NCBI GenBank assembly: GCA_002422085.1
Contig: DISZ01000010.1
Location: forward strand, 62,001-126,000
DNA length: 64,000 nucleotides
Direction of reading: 5' to 3'
Origin: Rhodobacteraceae bacterium UBA6197
Lineage (GTDB): Bacteria > Pseudomonadota > Alphaproteobacteria > Rhodobacterales > Rhodobacteraceae
This document shows positions 42,458-51,536 of this stretch, in pieces; positions within the stretch are counted from its first letter, which is position 1; the number at the start of each line of letters is the position of its first letter. Made by a program: the position numbers and the translations under genes. Under the pieces are notes generated by a model. The model did no database searches. It had not been told where the DNA came from and was given only the letters and a program-made list of their open reading frames with translations.

Positions 42458-45202
42458 ATGGCCGTTGTCGTCGTAGAATCCCCCGCCAAGGCCAAGACCA
42501 TAAACAAGTATCTCGGCTCGAATTACACGGTTCTGGCCTCTTATGGCCATGTGCGCGACCTGCCACCGAAAGATGGCTCGGTCGATCCCGAACATGATTT
42601 CGACATGAAATGGGAAGTCGCCAGCGACAGCAAGAAACACATCCGCGCGATCACCGAGGCGTTGAAAACCGACGACGAGTTGATCCTTGCCACCGACCCT
42701 GACCGCGAGGGCGAGGCGATTTCGTGGCACTTGCAAGAGACGCTCGCCACGAGCCTGAAGAAGGGCAAGAAGGTCAGCCGCGTGACCTTCAACGCGATCA
42801 CCAAAGCGGCCGTGACCGAAGCCATGGCCAACCCGCGTCAGGTCGATACCGCACTGGTCGAGGCCTACCTTGCGCGCCGCGCACTGGACTATCTGGTCGG
42901 CTTCAACTTGTCTCCGGTGCTCTGGCGCAAGCTGCCGGGCGCGAAATCGGCGGGCCGCGTGCAATCGGTCTGCCTGCGCCTGATCGTCGAACGCGAAATG
43001 GAGATCGAGGCTTTTCGTGCCCGCGAATACTGGTCCGTCGCCGCCACGCTGCAAACCCCGCGCGGGCAGGACTATGGCGTGCGCCTGACGGTGCTGGGCG
43101 GCAAGAAGCTGGACAAGTTCGACATCGCCACCGCCACCGCCGCCGAGTTGGCCGTGCAGGCCGTCACGTCCCGCACCCTTGCGGTGAAGTCAGTCGAGGC
43201 CAAGCCCGCCACCCGCAACCCCTATGCACCGTTCATGACCTCGACCTTGCAACAAGAGGCCAGCCGCAAATTCGGCATGGGCGCCAAGGCCTGCATGTCG
43301 GCCGCGCAGCGGCTTTATGAGGCGGGCCATATCACCTACATGCGGACCGACGGCATCGACATGGCGCCCGAGGCGGTCACCGCGGCGCGCGACGAAATCG
43401 CCCGTCGTTTTGGCGGCGACTATGTCCCCGCCACCCCGCGCATCTACAAGAACAAGGCCAAGAACGCACAAGAGGCGCATGAATGCATCCGCCCGACCGA
43501 AATGGGAATGTCGCCCGACCAGCTTTCGGTCGAGGCCGATCAGCGCAAGCTATACGATCTGATCTGGAAACGCACGATCGCCAGCCAGATGGCCAGCGCA
43601 CGGCTGGAACGCACGACCGTGGATGTGGCCTCGCCCGACGGGCAGGTGGAACTGCGCGCCACCGGGCAGGTGGTCGTGTTCGACGGCTTTCTCAAGGTCT
43701 ATGACGAGGGCCGCGACGATGACGAAGGCGAAGACAGCGCCCGCCTGCCGCAAATCCTGCAAGGCGAAGCTGCCGCGCTTGTCAAAGGCGCCTACGACGA
43801 CGCGTTCGCCAGGCTAGACGGCACCGAAGATGAGTTGGTCGAAAGCGGCAGCCCCGCGGGCATCCGGCGCACGGCTTCGGCTGTGCTGGGGGCCGCAGGC
43901 GCGGTGCTGGGCAGTCAGCACTTCACCCAACCACCCGCCCGCTATACCGAGGCGACGTTGGTCAAGCGCATGGAAGAGCTGGGCATCGGCCGCCCCTCGA
44001 CCTATGCCAGTATCGTCACCACCATCCAGGACCGCGGCTATGTCAGCAAAGACAAGAACCGCCTGTTTCCCGAAGATACCGGGCGGCTGGTCACGATCTT
44101 TCTGTCGAACTACTTTCGCAAATACGTGGAATATGATTTCACCGCCGACCTCGAAGATCAGCTCGACGACATCTCGGCGGGGAATCGTGACTACAAGGAA
44201 GTGCTCGCCCGGTTCTGGCGCGACTTTTCAGCCGCAATCGCCGAGACTTCCGAGCTGCGCATCACCGAAGTGCTGGAAAAGATTGACGAAGTTCTCAGCC
44301 CGCACCTTTATCCTCCGCGCCCCGACGGGACCGACCCGAAGTCTTGCCCGGTCTGCGGCACTGGTCGGCTGAACCTGAAAACTGCGCGCGGCGGCGGCGC
44401 CTTCATCGGCTGCAACAATTACCCCGAATGCCGCTATACCCGCCCGCTGTCCGCACCGGGTGGCGAAGACAGCGCCACGGCGGGGCTTGACGGAAAGGTG
44501 CTGGGCGTCGATGCGGCGGGCACCCCGGTAAGTTTGCGCGTCGGGCGCTTTGGCCCCTATGTGCAGCTGGGCGACGCCACCGCCGAGACCCCCAAACCGC
44601 CCCGCGCCAGCCTGCCCAAAGGCTGGGCACCGCAGGCGTTGGAACTGGACCGGGCACTCGCGCTCTTGTCGCTGCCCCGCGCCCTCGGCCCGCATCCCGA
44701 AGACGGAGAGCCAGTCGAGGCCAACATCGGCCGCTTTGGCCCCTATGTGAAACACGGCAAGGTCTACGCCAATATTTCGGATGTCGAAGAAGTCTTTACC
44801 ATCGGCATGAACCGCGCCGTCGAGGTATTGGCGCAAAAGGCCGCCCGAGGCCCCGGCCGCGGCGCGGCGGCACAGCCGCTCAAGGAATTGGGCGACCACC
44901 CCGAGGGCGGCGCGATTCAGGTGATGCCGGGGCGCTATGGCCCCTACGTCAAATGGGGCAAGATCAACGCCACGCTGCCCAAAGGCGTCGAGCCCGAAGC
45001 GATGACGCTGGAAGATGCCCTGCCAATTCTGGCGGAAAAAGCCAGCAAAGGCGGCAAGACCAAAACCACAAAGGCCAAACCCGCCAAGGCACGCACAGCC
45101 GCCAAACCAAAGGCCAAAGCCGCCGCCAAGCCGAAGGTCAAAGCCGCCGCCAAGCCGAAGGTCAAAGCCGCCGCCAAACCGAAGGCCGCAAGCAAGACCT
45201 GA
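42458..45202 (+). CDS. topA: DNA topoisomerase I
   Basis: Type IA topoisomerase that relaxes negative supercoils. 914 aa. The Toprim domain is at the N-terminus (MAVVVVESPAKAKTINKYLG and DPDREGEAISWHL). The catalytic Tyr is in HITYMRTDGIDM. A four-cysteine zinc finger is present (CPVCGTGRLN and GCNNYPECRYTRP), followed by two topoisomerase C-terminal repeats with GRFGPYV and GRYGPYVKWG. It ends in a Lys/Ala/Pro-rich DNA-binding tail with a tandem repeat. Start ATG has GAGAGGAAG upstream. Confidence 0.96.
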   Translation: MAVVVVESPAKAKTINKYLGSNYTVLASYGHVRDLPPKDGSVDPEHDFDMKWEVASDSKKHIRAITEALKTDDELILATDPDREGEAISWHLQETLATSLKKGKKVSRVTFNAITKAAVTEAMANPRQVDTALVEAYLARRALDYLVGFNLSPVLWRKLPGAKSAGRVQSVCLRLIVEREMEIEAFRAREYWSVAATLQTPRGQDYGVRLTVLGGKKLDKFDIATATAAELAVQAVTSRTLAVKSVEAKPATRNPYAPFMTSTLQQEASRKFGMGAKACMSAAQRLYEAGHITYMRTDGIDMAPEAVTAARDEIARRFGGDYVPATPRIYKNKAKNAQEAHECIRPTEMGMSPDQLSVEADQRKLYDLIWKRTIASQMASARLERTTVDVASPDGQVELRATGQVVVFDGFLKVYDEGRDDDEGEDSARLPQILQGEAAALVKGAYDDAFARLDGTEDELVESGSPAGIRRTASAVLGAAGAVLGSQHFTQPPARYTEATLVKRMEELGIGRPSTYASIVTTIQDRGYVSKDKNRLFPEDTGRLVTIFLSNYFRKYVEYDFTADLEDQLDDISAGNRDYKEVLARFWRDFSAAIAETSELRITEVLEKIDEVLSPHLYPPRPDGTDPKSCPVCGTGRLNLKTARGGGAFIGCNNYPECRYTRPLSAPGGEDSATAGLDGKVLGVDAAGTPVSLRVGRFGPYVQLGDATAETPKPPRASLPKGWAPQALELDRALALLSLPRALGPHPEDGEPVEANIGRFGPYVKHGKVYANISDVEEVFTIGMNRAVEVLAQKAARGPGRGAAAQPLKELGDHPEGGAIQVMPGRYGPYVKWGKINATLPKGVEPEAMTLEDALPILAEKASKGGKTKTTKAKPAKARTAAKPKAKAAAKPKVKAAAKPKVKAAAKPKAASKT
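45116..45187 (+). repeat. three tandem 24-bp repeats in the topA tail
   Basis: The unit AAAGCCGCCGCCAAGCCGAA plus GGTC (24 bp) occurs three times, encoding KAAAKPKV-type octapeptides. The copies are nearly identical at the DNA level, so copy number may vary between strains. Confidence 0.9.
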
Positions 45203-45208
45203 TCCGCC

Positions 45209-45294
45209 CTTCAGCTTCGAGAAAATATCCCCGCCGGAGGCTCCTGCCCGCAACATGGATGCCTCCGGCGGGGATATTTGTGCAAAGCTGAAAT
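45209..45294. repeat. head-to-head pair of dispersed repeats forming a giant hairpin (copies E and F)
   Basis: Two copies in inverted orientation between topA and scoA. GCCTCCGGCGGGGATATTT (45261-45279) is the exact reverse complement of 45223-45241, giving a 19-bp stem with a 19-base loop. An outer 8-bp stem (TTCAGCTT 45210-45217 with AAGCTGAA 45285-45292) adds to it across a 5x5 internal loop. It begins 7 bases after the topA stop and may act as a terminator for topA. Confidence 0.85.
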
Positions 45295-45384
45295 TCAACT
45301 CTTCAGCCGACTGCTGCACTGCGGCAATTGACACAGGCGCGCCCCTTCGTCACTACTTCACGCAACGAAATTGCGGAGGGTTTC

Positions 45385-46080
45385 ATGAAAAAGGTCTATG
45401 CCACCGCCGCCGAGGCCCTTGAGGGGCTGCTGGCCGACGGTATGACGATGGCGGCAGGCGGGTTTGGCCTGTGCGGCATTCCAGAACTGTTGATCGACGC
45501 TTTGGTAAAAAGCGGCGTGAAAGACATCACCATCGCTTCGAACAACTGCGGCGTGGATGGATTCGGGCTGGGCCAGCTGCTGGACACTCGCCAGATCAAG
45601 AAGATGATCTCATCCTATGTCGGCGAGAATGCCGAGTTCATGCGCCAGTATCTGTCAGGTGAGCTTGAGCTGGAGTTCAATCCGCAAGGCACGCTGGCCG
45701 AACGCATGCGGGCCGGTGGTGCCGGGATCCCCGGGTTTTATACAAAGACGGGCGTTGGAACGGTGATTGCCGAGGGCAAGGAGCACAAGGATTTCAACGG
45801 CGAGACCTATATTCTTGAAACCGGGCTTGTCATGGATCTGGCGATCGTGAAGGCGTGGAAGGCAGATACCTCGGGGAATCTGGTGTTTCGCAAGACGGCG
45901 CGCAACTTCAACGCACCGGCCGCCACTTGCGGGCGCGTTTGCGTCGCCGAGGTGGAAGAAATCGTGCCGGTCGGCAGCCTCGATCCTGACTGCATCCACC
46001 TTCCCGGCATCTATGTTCATCGCATCATCGCCGGGAAACACGAAAAACGCATCGAACAGCGCACTGTGCGGGAGGGCTGA
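45385..46080 (+). CDS. scoA: 3-oxoacid CoA-transferase subunit A
   Basis: Alpha subunit of succinyl-CoA:3-ketoacid CoA-transferase, which activates acetoacetate for use as carbon source. 231 aa. It has MAAGGFGLCGIPELLIDALV (the oxyanion/CoA-binding glycine motif), ASNNCGVDGFGLG and FNPQGTLAERMRAGGAGIPG. The ATG at 45385 has GCGGAGGG upstream; the frame is open to 45328. 3 bases before scoB. Confidence 0.94.
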   Translation: MKKVYATAAEALEGLLADGMTMAAGGFGLCGIPELLIDALVKSGVKDITIASNNCGVDGFGLGQLLDTRQIKKMISSYVGENAEFMRQYLSGELELEFNPQGTLAERMRAGGAGIPGFYTKTGVGTVIAEGKEHKDFNGETYILETGLVMDLAIVKAWKADTSGNLVFRKTARNFNAPAATCGRVCVAEVEEIVPVGSLDPDCIHLPGIYVHRIIAGKHEKRIEQRTVREG

Positions 46081-46083
46081 GAC

Positions 46084-46713
46084 ATGGCTTGGGACCGGAA
46101 CCAACTGGCCGCCCGCGCGGCACAGGAACTGAAGGATGGAATGTATGTGAACCTTGGCATCGGCATTCCGACGCTGGTGGCGAACTACATCCCCAAAGGG
46201 GTGAGCGTGACACTGCAGTCCGAGAATGGAATGCTGGGGATCGGCCCCTTCCCGACAGAAGATCAGGTTGATGCGGATCTGATCAATGCGGGCAAGCAGA
46301 CAATTTCGGAATTGCCGCATTCAGCCTATTTCGACAGCGCGCAAAGCTTTGCCATGATCCGTGGCGGCAAGATTGCGATGGCAATTCTGGGCGCGATGGA
46401 AGTCAGCGAAAAGGGCGATCTGGCGAACTGGATGATCCCCGGCAAGCTGGTCAAGGGCATGGGCGGGGCGATGGATCTGGTCGCCGGCGTCAAGCGCGTG
46501 GTGGTGGTCATGGACCACGCCAACAAGCATGGCGTATCGAAGGTGCTGCACGAATGCACCTTGCCGCTGACCGGGCGGGCTGTCGTGGACCGGATCATCA
46601 CCAACCTTGGAGTGCTGGACGTGGTGCCGGGCGGGTTGAAGATCGTCGAGCTGGCCGATGGCGTTAGCGAGGCCGAGCTGCGCGCCGCGACCGAAGCGAC
46701 GCTGGTCAACTAG
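46084..46713 (+). CDS. scoB: 3-oxoacid CoA-transferase subunit B
   Basis: Beta subunit carrying the catalytic glutamate, in the SENGMLGIGPFP motif near residue 50. 209 aa, ordinary length. Other family segments are NLGIGIPTLVANYIP and MGGAMDLVAGVKRVVVVMDH. Together with ScoA it transfers CoA from succinyl-CoA to acetoacetate. Likely co-transcribed with scoA. Confidence 0.95.
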   Translation: MAWDRNQLAARAAQELKDGMYVNLGIGIPTLVANYIPKGVSVTLQSENGMLGIGPFPTEDQVDADLINAGKQTISELPHSAYFDSAQSFAMIRGGKIAMAILGAMEVSEKGDLANWMIPGKLVKGMGGAMDLVAGVKRVVVVMDHANKHGVSKVLHECTLPLTGRAVVDRIITNLGVLDVVPGGLKIVELADGVSEAELRAATEATLVN

Positions 46714-46721
46714 GCGCCAAA

Positions 46722-46745
46722 GGGTGGCCCCGATTGGGGCCATCC
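46722..46745 (+). terminator. hairpin after scoB
   Basis: A 10-bp stem with one G-U pair (GGGTGGCCCC with GGGGCCATCC, 4-base loop) starts 9 bases after the scoB stop. No T run follows. Confidence 0.5.
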
Positions 46746-46826
46746 CATTGCGGGGCAGAAAAATACTGTCGTCATTTTCGAAACAGCTTCATATTCCTGC
46801 CCTAATCTGTGTCTAGATCTGCGGCA

Positions 46827-47816
46827 ATGATGAGCGCAAACGCCCCCCTTCCCACTGATCTCTCCCTGCGGGCCAAACGCGGGCGCGACCGGCTGGTTAT
46901 TGTCGGGCTTTTGGCGTTGGTGCTGGTGGGGTTGGTCGGCTTGGCCTCGGCCACCGGCTGGCGCGAGACATGGGCGCAGGTGACGCGGTTGAGCGGGCCG
47001 CAGATTGGCGCGCTTCTGGCACTGTCATTGACCAACTATGCGTTGCGCGGGTTGCGCTGGCATCTGTTCGCGCGACGGATCGGATTGCGCACCGGGCTGT
47101 GGCAGAACCTGCGCCATTTCATCGGCGGTTTTGCGATGAGCGTGACGCCGGGTCGGGTCGGCGAACTGGTTCGGATGCGCTGGCTGAGGCGCGAAACCGG
47201 ATGGGCCTTTGCACGCACGGCGCCGCTGGCGCTGATGGATCGGGCATCGGATCTGGCGGCGATGGCGATCATCCTGGGGCTTTCGGTCGCCTTCGCGGCG
47301 GGGGGGATTCAGGGCGCGGTTCCGGTGACGGCGCTGGCGCTGACCGGCGCCCTGGTTGCCACGCGGCCACGGCTTTTGGCCGGGCTGATTACCCTGATCT
47401 ACCGCGCCACCGGCCGCCTGCCGCGTCCGTTTGCCCGCGCCCGCGGCGCGGCACGGTCGCTGGCCCGGTTCAGCCATGGGCCGACCTTGGCCATCGCGCT
47501 GGCGTTGGGGCTGGTCGGTTGGCTGGCCGAGGGCTATGCGTTTCATCTTTTGCTGGTCTGGATGGGCGCCGACATCGGCCTGTGGAAGGCTGTGGCAATC
47601 TTTGTGTTCTCGGCGCTTGCGGGGGGGCTGACGGGCGCCCCCGGCGGCCTTGGGGGTGCCGAGGCCGCCATGGTGGCGCTGCTTTCGCTGGACGGCGTCG
47701 GGCTGGAGATCTCGATCCCGGCCACCGCTGTGATCCGCGTGACAACCCTGTGGTTCGCGATCGGACTCGGCATGGCCGTATTTCCTTTGGCCGAACGAAA
47801 ATCTCTAAAGGTCTGA
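46827..47816 (+). CDS. lysylphosphatidylglycerol synthase-TM / UPF0104-like membrane protein
   Basis: About 329-aa inner-membrane protein with some eight hydrophobic segments. The pattern ALRGLRWHLFARRIG, then FIGGFAMSVTPGRVGELVRM, and later GGLTGAPGGLGGAEAAMVAL, is the LPG synthase transmembrane/UPF0104 family. It lacks the soluble lysyl-transfer domain, so it is not a lysyl-PG synthase. Related proteins are found with glycolipid and polyprenyl-sugar genes and are suspected flippases or transporters. It ends 1 base before the DprE1-like gene and probably handles its lipid-linked product. The start is uncertain (46827, 46830, or GTG 46809). Confidence 0.8.
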   Translation: MMSANAPLPTDLSLRAKRGRDRLVIVGLLALVLVGLVGLASATGWRETWAQVTRLSGPQIGALLALSLTNYALRGLRWHLFARRIGLRTGLWQNLRHFIGGFAMSVTPGRVGELVRMRWLRRETGWAFARTAPLALMDRASDLAAMAIILGLSVAFAAGGIQGAVPVTALALTGALVATRPRLLAGLITLIYRATGRLPRPFARARGAARSLARFSHGPTLAIALALGLVGWLAEGYAFHLLLVWMGADIGLWKAVAIFVFSALAGGLTGAPGGLGGAEAAMVALLSLDGVGLEISIPATAVIRVTTLWFAIGLGMAVFPLAERKSLKV

Positions 47817-47817
47817 C

Positions 47818-49125
47818 ATGATTTGGAAACCCTCAGATTACGCCGGGTGGGGCCGGGCCTTGAAAGCCTCGGGCGACGTTGCCCGCCCCGAACGGCGCGC
47901 GCAGGCGCAATCGCTGAGTGCCCAGACCCCTGCCCCGGCCATGGGGATGCGCCGCAGCTATGGCGATGCGGCGCTGAACTCGGGCGGGCGGATGATCGAC
48001 ATGACGCGGCTTGACCGGATGACCGGCTTTGACCCCGCCACCGGCCTGCTGGAGGTCGAGGCGGGTGCCCGGATCGGCGACATCGCCGCCGCCTTTGCGC
48101 CGCGCGGCTGGCTGCCTGCGGTGATGCCGGGCACAGGTTTTGCCACGGTCGGAGGCTGCATCGCGCAGGATGTGCACGGCAAGAACCACCACCATGCGGG
48201 CAGCTTTGGCCAGCACGTCGCCGCCATCACGCTGCTGCAACACGGCAAAACGGTCGAGGTTTCACCCGACACGCCGCTGTTTCGCGCAACCCTCGGCGGG
48301 TTGGGCCAGACCGGGATCATCCTCAAGGCAGTGCTACGGCTGATGCCGTGCAAGGGCGATGTGATGATGGTCACCGAACGGCGGGCCGAGGACTGGGAGG
48401 AACATCTTGCGCTGCTTGACGGCTCGACCGCCAGCTATACCGTCGGCTGGCTTGACGCGACCGCCAAGGGCGCCACCCTTGGCCGTGGCATTGTCGAGGA
48501 AGGCGAAACCGGTGCCGGGCTGGTCAAGAACCGCACGCGGTTTCGCAAGGTGCCGATGGATGCGCCGCATTTCGCGCTGGCGGCGCCGGTGGTGCGCGCC
48601 TTCAACGCCGCCTACTACAACCGCGTGCCGGCACGCGGCCGCACACTGGTCAAGCCAATCGGGGATTTCTTCTTTCCGCTCGACAAGATCCACGACTGGA
48701 ACCGGCTTTACGGCAAGCGGGGCTTTCATCAGTTCCAATGCGTCGTGCCACTGGCTGCGGCCCCCGAACTGCGCACCATGCTGGAAGACATTGCCGCGTC
48801 GGGCCTTGCCTCGCCGCTGGCCGTGCTCAAACGGATGGGACCGGGCCGCGCGGGGTATCTGTCGTTCCCGATGGAGGGCTATACGCTGGCCATCGACTTT
48901 CCCAACCGTGACCTTGCCCGCGCGCTGATCTTGCGGCTTGAGGGTCGCACCGCCGATGCCGGAGGGCGGCTATACTTTGCCAAGGACGGGCTGGGAACCG
49001 GCGCCCGGATCGGCGCGATGTATCCCGAGTTGGCCGACTGGCAAGCCGAGGTCGCCCGCGCCGACCCCGACCGCCACCTTGAAACCGACCTCGTGCGCCG
49101 ACTGAATCTGAGGAACGCCCAATGA
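47818..49125 (+). CDS. DprE1-like FAD oxidoreductase (polyprenyl-phosphoribose 2'-oxidase)
   Basis: 435-aa flavoprotein that strongly resembles mycobacterial DprE1, which oxidises decaprenylphosphoryl-ribose at C2'. The FAD-binding domain has MRRSYGDAALNSGG near residue 45, TVGGCIAQ and the diagnostic DVHGKNHHHAGSFGQHV with its His near residue 120; DprE1 has the near-identical DIHGKNHH-x-x-GSFG. The C-terminal domain has FFPLDKIHDWNRLYGKRGF. It overlaps the DprE2-like gene by four bases. Product expected: polyprenyl-phospho-2-keto-arabinose intermediate. Assignment from remembered motifs, not a search. Confidence 0.85.
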   Translation: MIWKPSDYAGWGRALKASGDVARPERRAQAQSLSAQTPAPAMGMRRSYGDAALNSGGRMIDMTRLDRMTGFDPATGLLEVEAGARIGDIAAAFAPRGWLPAVMPGTGFATVGGCIAQDVHGKNHHHAGSFGQHVAAITLLQHGKTVEVSPDTPLFRATLGGLGQTGIILKAVLRLMPCKGDVMMVTERRAEDWEEHLALLDGSTASYTVGWLDATAKGATLGRGIVEEGETGAGLVKNRTRFRKVPMDAPHFALAAPVVRAFNAAYYNRVPARGRTLVKPIGDFFFPLDKIHDWNRLYGKRGFHQFQCVVPLAAAPELRTMLEDIAASGLASPLAVLKRMGPGRAGYLSFPMEGYTLAIDFPNRDLARALILRLEGRTADAGGRLYFAKDGLGTGARIGAMYPELADWQAEVARADPDRHLETDLVRRLNLRNAQ

Positions 49126-49859
49126 ACACCACCTGGATCATCCTGGGCGCCACTTCGGCGATGGCGCGGGCCTTTGCACGCCGCCTTGCGGCCGAGGGCG
49201 CGGGGCTGTTGCTCGCGGGGCGCGACATGGCCGAACTGACGCTTTTGGCCGAGGATTGCCGTTTGCGCGGGGCCCGGCTGGCCGAACCGCTGACCTTTGA
49301 CGCGCGCGACGCGGGCGGATTTGGCGCGCTGATCGCCCGGCTTGAGACCGAAGAGGGCGAATTGAACGCCGCCGTATTTGCCGGTTCGATGCCGGACCAA
49401 TCGCTGATCGACGCCGACCCCGCCCTGATCGGCGGCACCGTGACCGACAGCTTTACCGGCCCGGCGCATTTCTTGCAGCTTTTGGCGCCGCTGCAAGAGG
49501 CGCGCGGTGGCGGCACCGTGGTAGGCGTGGGCTCGGTCGCGGGCGACCGTGGGCGGATCGGCAACTATGTTTACGGCGCCGCCAAGGCCGGGTTTCACAC
49601 TTATCTGTCGGGTCTGCGCAACCGGCTGACACGCGCGGGGGGCCATGTCGTCACCGTCAAGCCCGGCTTCGTCGATACCGCCATGACCTGGGGTCTGCCG
49701 GGCCTGTTTCTGGTCGCCTCGCCCGATGCTGTCGCCGGCGATATCCTGCGCGCCGTCAAGAAGCGCCGCAATACGATCTACACGCCGTTCTTCTGGCGCT
49801 ACATCATGCTAATCATCTGCCATATCCCCGAGCCGATCTTCAAGAAGATGAAGATCTGA
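49122..49859 (+). CDS. DprE2-like short-chain reductase
   Basis: 245-aa SDR protein that resembles mycobacterial DprE2, which reduces the keto-intermediate to polyprenyl-phospho-arabinose using NADH. The Rossmann motif is LGATSAMARAFA, the active-site Tyr-x3-Lys is in VYGAAKAGFHTYLSG, and the VTVKPGFVDTAMT segment follows. The C-terminal IYTPFFWRYIMLIICHIPEP plus IFKK closely matches the DprE2 tail (RY-MM--HIP--IF-K). It is translationally coupled to the DprE1-like gene (ATGA overlap). Together they form the 2'-epimerase. Confidence 0.85.
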   Translation: MNTTWIILGATSAMARAFARRLAAEGAGLLLAGRDMAELTLLAEDCRLRGARLAEPLTFDARDAGGFGALIARLETEEGELNAAVFAGSMPDQSLIDADPALIGGTVTDSFTGPAHFLQLLAPLQEARGGGTVVGVGSVAGDRGRIGNYVYGAAKAGFHTYLSGLRNRLTRAGGHVVTVKPGFVDTAMTWGLPGLFLVASPDAVAGDILRAVKKRRNTIYTPFFWRYIMLIICHIPEPIFKKMKI

Positions 49860-49985
49860 GCGCAATCAGGGTATCGGCGCACGCGGGCCTTCTGGCGGGT
49901 CGGTGCGGAAAACAAATGGGCGCACCGACAATGCGATGCTGAAGACGCGACCGGGTCGCCAACATGGCGCGTCGATCTTGCCGCG

Positions 49986-51422
49986 TCAAAGCACCGGGCC
50001 GATGGTCGAGATCACGTTGTTCCAGATCCGCCGATAGGCAGGCCAGGCCTCGACCTGCGCCAGCACCACCCGGTCCGAGGCGGCGATAAAGTCGTCCTGC
50101 CGGGCGATCAACGCCCCGGTCAGGCCGTGATCTTGCAGCAGGATGTTATTTTCATAGTTCAGATCGAAGCTGCGCAGATCCATATTGGAGGAACCCAGAA
50201 AACTGACCAGCCCGTCAATCGTCAGCGTCTTGGCATGCAACAAGCCATCGCGGAATTCGTGGATCTCGACCCCGGCGCGCAGCAGCTTGCGGTAATAGCT
50301 GCGGCTGGCCGCTGAAACGATCCATGAATCGTTGCATTTTGGAAAGATGATCCGCACCCGGACGCCACGCAGCGCGGTGGCGCAGATCGCCTCGAGAACG
50401 GTGGCATCTGGCACGAAATACGGGGTCGAGATGGTCAGACTTTCCCGCGCCGACTGGGTCAGCACGGAAAAAAGCTGTGGCGTCGCCGCGCCCCTCTCGG
50501 TTGGCCCGTCGCCCATCACCAGCGCCGGGAAACCCTCTGGCCCGGCCGAAACAGGGGCGCAGATCGCCGGAAAATCGTCGGGTTGACCGCCCGCCCGCCC
50601 CAGCCAGTCGCTGGCAAACAACATCTGGTTTTGCGCCACGACCGGCCCGGTGACGCGCACCATCACATCGACCCATGGCGCGAAGGCGGGCTTCATGCGG
50701 AACTCGGGGTCGGCGCAATTCTGACTGCCGCAATGCGTGATCATGCCGTCGATCACGGTGATCTTGCGGTGATTGCGCAGATCGACCCGGCTGAACAGAA
50801 GCGTGCGAAACAGATTGCCGATCGGCAGCGCCACCGCCGTTTCCACCCCCGCCTCTTGCATCCGCCGCCACAAGCCCGACCGGATGATCGCCCGCGCCCC
50901 CAGACTGTCGGCCATCGCGCGGCAACGCACCCCGCGCCCGGCCGCGCGGATCAGCGCCTCGGCGACGCCGGTGCCGGTCTGGTCATCCAGCCAGATGTAG
51001 TAAAGCACATCCACCTGCCGTCTGGCCGCGTCGATATCGGCAATCAGCCGGGCGCGGGCGCTGGCAGCATCGGGCATCAGTTCGGCCAGATTGCCGCGGG
51101 TTATGCCAAAGCCATTGATCGAGGCGGCATAGTGAAATGCGGCGCGGTATTCGGGCGCGATCTGCCGATCGATCTGCGCCCGGCTTCCCAGGGCGGGCCC
51201 GGCGGTGGCGCGCAGTTGATCGAAGATAGCCCGGTGGCGGGCATTGGCCGCCCGCCCCAGCGTGACCTCACCAAACAGAAAATAAAGCACACTGCCCGCG
51301 ACCGGCAGAACCGCCACCATCGTGAACCATGCCAGACGGCTGCTTGGGCTCAGATCGTCGCGCAACAAGATGCGCAGCGTAATCGCCACGATCAGCACGA
51401 TATGCAGGCTTAGATAGAACAC
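49986..51422 (-). CDS. cls: cardiolipin synthase-type phospholipase D protein
   Basis: 478-aa inner-membrane enzyme with two N-terminal helices (FYLSLHIVLIVAITLRILL and WFTMVAVLPVAGSVLYFLF) and two PLD active sites: NHRKITVIDG in the first half and LHAKTLTIDG in the second. The family condenses phosphatidylglycerol to cardiolipin. The start is a GTG at 51422 because AAGAGGAG lies 8 bases upstream; longer open frame to 51473 lacks a site. It lies between the two halves of the arabinose-type module, convergent with dprE2-like. Confidence 0.9.
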   Translation of the reverse strand: MFYLSLHIVLIVAITLRILLRDDLSPSSRLAWFTMVAVLPVAGSVLYFLFGEVTLGRAANARHRAIFDQLRATAGPALGSRAQIDRQIAPEYRAAFHYAASINGFGITRGNLAELMPDAASARARLIADIDAARRQVDVLYYIWLDDQTGTGVAEALIRAAGRGVRCRAMADSLGARAIIRSGLWRRMQEAGVETAVALPIGNLFRTLLFSRVDLRNHRKITVIDGMITHCGSQNCADPEFRMKPAFAPWVDVMVRVTGPVVAQNQMLFASDWLGRAGGQPDDFPAICAPVSAGPEGFPALVMGDGPTERGAATPQLFSVLTQSARESLTISTPYFVPDATVLEAICATALRGVRVRIIFPKCNDSWIVSAASRSYYRKLLRAGVEIHEFRDGLLHAKTLTIDGLVSFLGSSNMDLRSFDLNYENNILLQDHGLTGALIARQDDFIAASDRVVLAQVEAWPAYRRIWNNVISTIGPVL

Positions 51423-51536
51423 CAGACCGGCTCCTCTTGGCGCGAAACAACCGCCACGTCGCAAAGCGGCCAAGGCCTGACCTGTTGGCGTGGGGCCGGA
51501 CCCGACTGAAGCGCCGTGCGCCCGCTTGCCGCGACC

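Noticed and set aside
45116..45187. 24-bp tandem repeats considered as a regulatory or CRISPR-like array
   Set aside because: They are in frame within topA and encode its Lys/Ala/Pro DNA-binding tail, a common feature of the protein.
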